Positions 4,826 through 6,432 of a stretch of DNA of 6,432 nucleotides are shown here, in pieces (position 1 is the stretch's first letter; each line of letters starts with the position of its first letter). This DNA is from CAZGSG01 sp964528095 (lineage in GTDB: Bacteria > Bacteroidota > Bacteroidia > Chitinophagales > Chitinophagaceae): the NCBI GenBank assembly GCA_964528095.1, contig CAZGSG010000337.1, positions 1 through 6,432 on the forward strand, given 5' to 3'. The position numbers were made by a program, and so were the translations under genes. Under the pieces are notes generated by a model. That model was given only the letters and a program-made list of their open reading frames with translations. It made no database searches and was not told where the DNA came from.

Positions 4826-5082
4826 AACCTTGGCATTGTGTTTTCCTTAAATATTGGCTGTCTTTCAACGATAAAGGCTTTAAAGATCTTTCCAATACAG
4901 ATTTTAAAAACGGAGTGAGTTCCTGCAATATTAGCAAATAAAATGCCATAGTTACTGAAATTCAATTGATTTGGATTAATACTTTTTATCCAATCATGGT
5001 TCAATTTTACCTTTCGGTTTCTAAAAAGAGAATCAGCAAGAGCTATAATGTGTTGTATTGCTGAGTGATGAAGGATAATATA
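4813..5082 (-). pseudogene. Possible gene remnant, 89-codon open frame without a normal start
   Basis: The minus frame is open from just after a TAG (5083-5085) to a TAA inside a strong terminator hairpin. It has no ATG except near its C-terminus; the first plausible starts are ATT (5077-5079) and TTG (5002-5004). Residues read ...ALADSLFRNRKVKLNHDW..., later NFSNYGILFANIAGTHSVFK, ending NTMPRLRTQ. The composition looks protein-like, but I recognise no family. The combination of a long open frame, a stop codon within a terminator, and the absence of a start or promoter fits the 3' remnant of a gene that once lay between fusA and the plus-strand pair. A chance open frame in AT-rich spacer is the alternative. 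Confidence 0.3.
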
Positions 5083-5153
5083 CTACCCCGGCAAGCCCTG
5101 GTTTATTTATTTAATTACCAAGGCAAAAAAAACCGCTTGTAATGCTATAAATC

Positions 5154-5181
5154 AAATACCCGGCCAATTGACCGGGTATTT
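5154..5181 (-). terminator. fusA terminator (probably bidirectional)
   Basis: AAATACCCGG (5154-5163) and CCGGGTATTT (5172-5181) form a perfect 10-bp stem with an 8-nt loop, 42 nt after the fusA stop. The A-T base of the stem supplies ATTT on both sides. In the fusA direction it continues GATTTATAG and later an 8-nt T-run (complement of 5125-5132). It very likely ends fusA transcription, so fusA is not expected to read into rpsJ. Confidence 0.75.
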
Positions 5182-5193
5182 AACTATTATAAT

Positions 5194-5210
5194 GAGACGC
5201 ATTGCGTCTC
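5194..5210. repeat. GAGACGC...GCGTCTC palindrome next to the fusA stop
   Basis: GAGACGC (5194-5200) and GCGTCTC (5204-5210) form a perfect 7-bp stem with an ATT loop, 12 nt after the fusA stop and 12 nt before the terminator stem. The form GTAGAGACGC-loop-GCGTCTCTAC is, from memory, a common dispersed palindrome in Bacteroidota spacers; here the right half continues TCTCTAC while the left half is not extended. It could add to termination or protect the fusA 3' end. Confidence 0.6.
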
Positions 5211-5222
5211 TACGGGTCGATC

Positions 5223-6432
5223 TTACGCACTCACCTTACCCTTCACCTTCGCTACCACTTCTTCAGCGATATTGTTTGGTGCCGGATTGTAATGAGAGAA
5301 CTCCATCGTAGATGATGCACGGCCGGAGCTCAGTGAACGAAGCTGGGTTACATAACCAAACATTTCGCTCAATGGTACTTTAGCCTTGATAACCTCCGCG
5401 CCCGCACGTGTGTCCATGCCTTCCAGCATACCACGACGACGGTTAAGGTCACCTGTTACATCACCCATGTACTGTGCAGGAGTGATCACTTCTACGCGCA
5501 TGATCGGCTCCAGCAATACTGGTTTTGCTTTTCTTGCTGCTTCACGGAAACCTTGTTTTGCACAAAGTTCAAATGACATCGCATCGGAGTCAACCGCGTG
5601 GAAGCTACCGTCAAATACACGGATCTTCATATTATCTACCGGGTAGTTGGCCAGTACACCTGTTGTCATGGATTGCTCAAATCCTTTTTGAATCGCCGGA
5701 ACAAATTCACGGGGAATAGATCCTCCGAAGATTTCATTCACAAACTGGTAATTCTTATCAGGGTTCTCTGCTTTCCATTCCGCATCCACCGGGCCGAGAC
5801 TAAACTGGATGTCGGCGAATTTACCGCGACCACCCGTTTGTTTTTTCAGTGTTTCCCTGTGTTCAATAGTAATATTGAATGCTTCTTTATAGGCAACCTG
5901 TGGTGCTCCCTGGTTTACTTCTACTTTAAATTCCCTTCTCATCCGGTCGATGATGATCTCAAGGTGCAACTCACCCATACCACGCAGGATGGTTTGTCCT
6001 GTTTCTTCGTCCGTATTCACGCGAAGTGTAGGATCTTCCTCTACCAGTTTAGCGATGGCCATACCCATTTTATCCACGTCAGCCTGGGTCTTTGGTTCGA
6101 TCGCAACAGCGATTACCGGCTCAGGAATGAACATGTTTTCCAGGGTGATCGGGTGGTCCTGGTCACACAAGGTATCACCTGTCTTGATCTCTTTAAATCC
6201 AACAGCCGCGCCAATATCACCTGCTTCGATGAAATCGATCGGGTTTTGTTTGTTTGCAAACATCTTCATGATCCGGCTGATCCTTTCTTTCTTACCGCTT
6301 CTTACATTCAACACATAAGAACCTGCGTCAAGGTGACCAGAATAGCACCTGAAGAATGCAAGACGTCCCACAAACGGGTCAGTCATGATCTTAAATGCCA
6401 ATGCCGCGAATGGTTCTTTTGGATCCGCTTTA
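5223..6432 (-). CDS. fusA: Elongation factor G, C-terminal 402 residues (5' end off the window)
   Basis: EF-G is the GTPase that drives tRNA-mRNA translocation and, with RRF, ribosome recycling. The visible frame starts KADPKEPFAALAFKIMTDPF, the beginning of domain II (around residue 300 of about 700), and runs to a TAA at 5223-5225; domain I with the GTPase motifs lies beyond the right edge. In fragment numbering: domain II spans about 8-100; domain III includes GMGELHLEI (151-159); domain IV includes QTGGRGKFAD (198-207) and the decoding-site tip GSFHAVDSD (275-283, with the conserved His278); domain V ends with LRSLSSGRASSTMEFSHY (364-381). All domains seen look intact, with no frameshift. 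The sequence resembles the main translational EF-G of the phylum. It ends in hairpins rather than continuing into rpsJ. Confidence 0.98.
   Translation of the reverse strand, partial: KADPKEPFAALAFKIMTDPFVGRLAFFRCYSGHLDAGSYVLNVRSGKKERISRIMKMFANKQNPIDFIEAGDIGAAVGFKEIKTGDTLCDQDHPITLENMFIPEPVIAVAIEPKTQADVDKMGMAIAKLVEEDPTLRVNTDEETGQTILRGMGELHLEIIIDRMRREFKVEVNQGAPQVAYKEAFNITIEHRETLKKQTGGRGKFADIQFSLGPVDAEWKAENPDKNYQFVNEIFGGSIPREFVPAIQKGFEQSMTTGVLANYPVDNMKIRVFDGSFHAVDSDAMSFELCAKQGFREAARKAKPVLLEPIMRVEVITPAQYMGDVTGDLNRRRGMLEGMDTRAGAEVIKAKVPLSEMFGYVTQLRSLSSGRASSTMEFSHYNPAPNNIAEEVVAKVKGKVSA

Noticed and set aside
4798..4827. Plus-strand mini-frame ATG ATA AAG ... TAA (MIKDSLLSP) preceded by AAGGAG, which looks like a Shine-Dalgarno sequence.
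   Set aside because: It is entirely made of the terminator palindrome, is only nine codons, and Bacteroidota rarely depend on Shine-Dalgarno sequences.
5950..6318. 122-codon plus-strand open frame opposite fusA.
   Set aside because: It is an antisense shadow produced by EF-G codon usage; the minus-strand frame is unmistakable EF-G.

Overview
The window looks like a Bacteroidota chromosome, most probably Chitinophagaceae-like. The protein sequences are typical of that phylum: S10 begins MSQRIRIK, and EF-G carries GSFHAVDSDAMSFEL. The only strong promoter matches the phylum's TAnnTTTG / TTTG consensus. Start codons lack Shine-Dalgarno sequences, and the spacers carry AT-rich 'aaaagtcaaaatt' repeats and small palindromes. 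The genus cannot be fixed from this sequence.

Region by region: positions 1-2759 hold the start of the S10 ribosomal-protein operon on the minus strand, in the order rpsJ (S10), rplC (L3), rplD (L4), rplW (L23), rplB (L2, running off the left edge). A good promoter and a 5'-UTR hairpin sit directly in front of rpsJ. The spacers inside this operon are long (356, 83, 48 and 159 nt), and most contain hairpin-forming repeats. The rpsJ-rplC spacer has at least three related palindromes.

Positions 2760-3101 separate rpsJ from two plus-strand genes. This spacer is dominated by a long imperfect inverted repeat (43-nt arms, 38 matches) with a second, nested 17-nt inverted repeat. The plus-strand pair encodes a multi-pass membrane protein of the LPG-synthase-TM/flippase-like family (3102-3998) and, 39 nt later, an FkbM-family SAM-dependent methyltransferase (4038-4676).

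Positions 4677-5222 carry no clear intact gene. They hold an 89-codon minus-strand open frame without an ATG near its beginning (a possible gene remnant), a strong hairpin terminator at its end, and two further hairpins just after fusA. Positions 5223-6432 are the C-terminal 402 codons of fusA (EF-G), minus strand, with the 5' end off the right edge.

In many Bacteroidota fusA is followed directly by rpsJ in a joined str-S10 cluster. Here the junction is interrupted by about 2.5 kb holding oppositely oriented surface/lipid-type genes, with terminators on the fusA side and a new promoter on the rpsJ side. This decoupling, together with the unusual density of palindromic repeats inside a highly expressed ribosomal operon, is the most notable aspect of the window. 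I see no phage, CRISPR, tRNA, rRNA or recognisable transposase gene.
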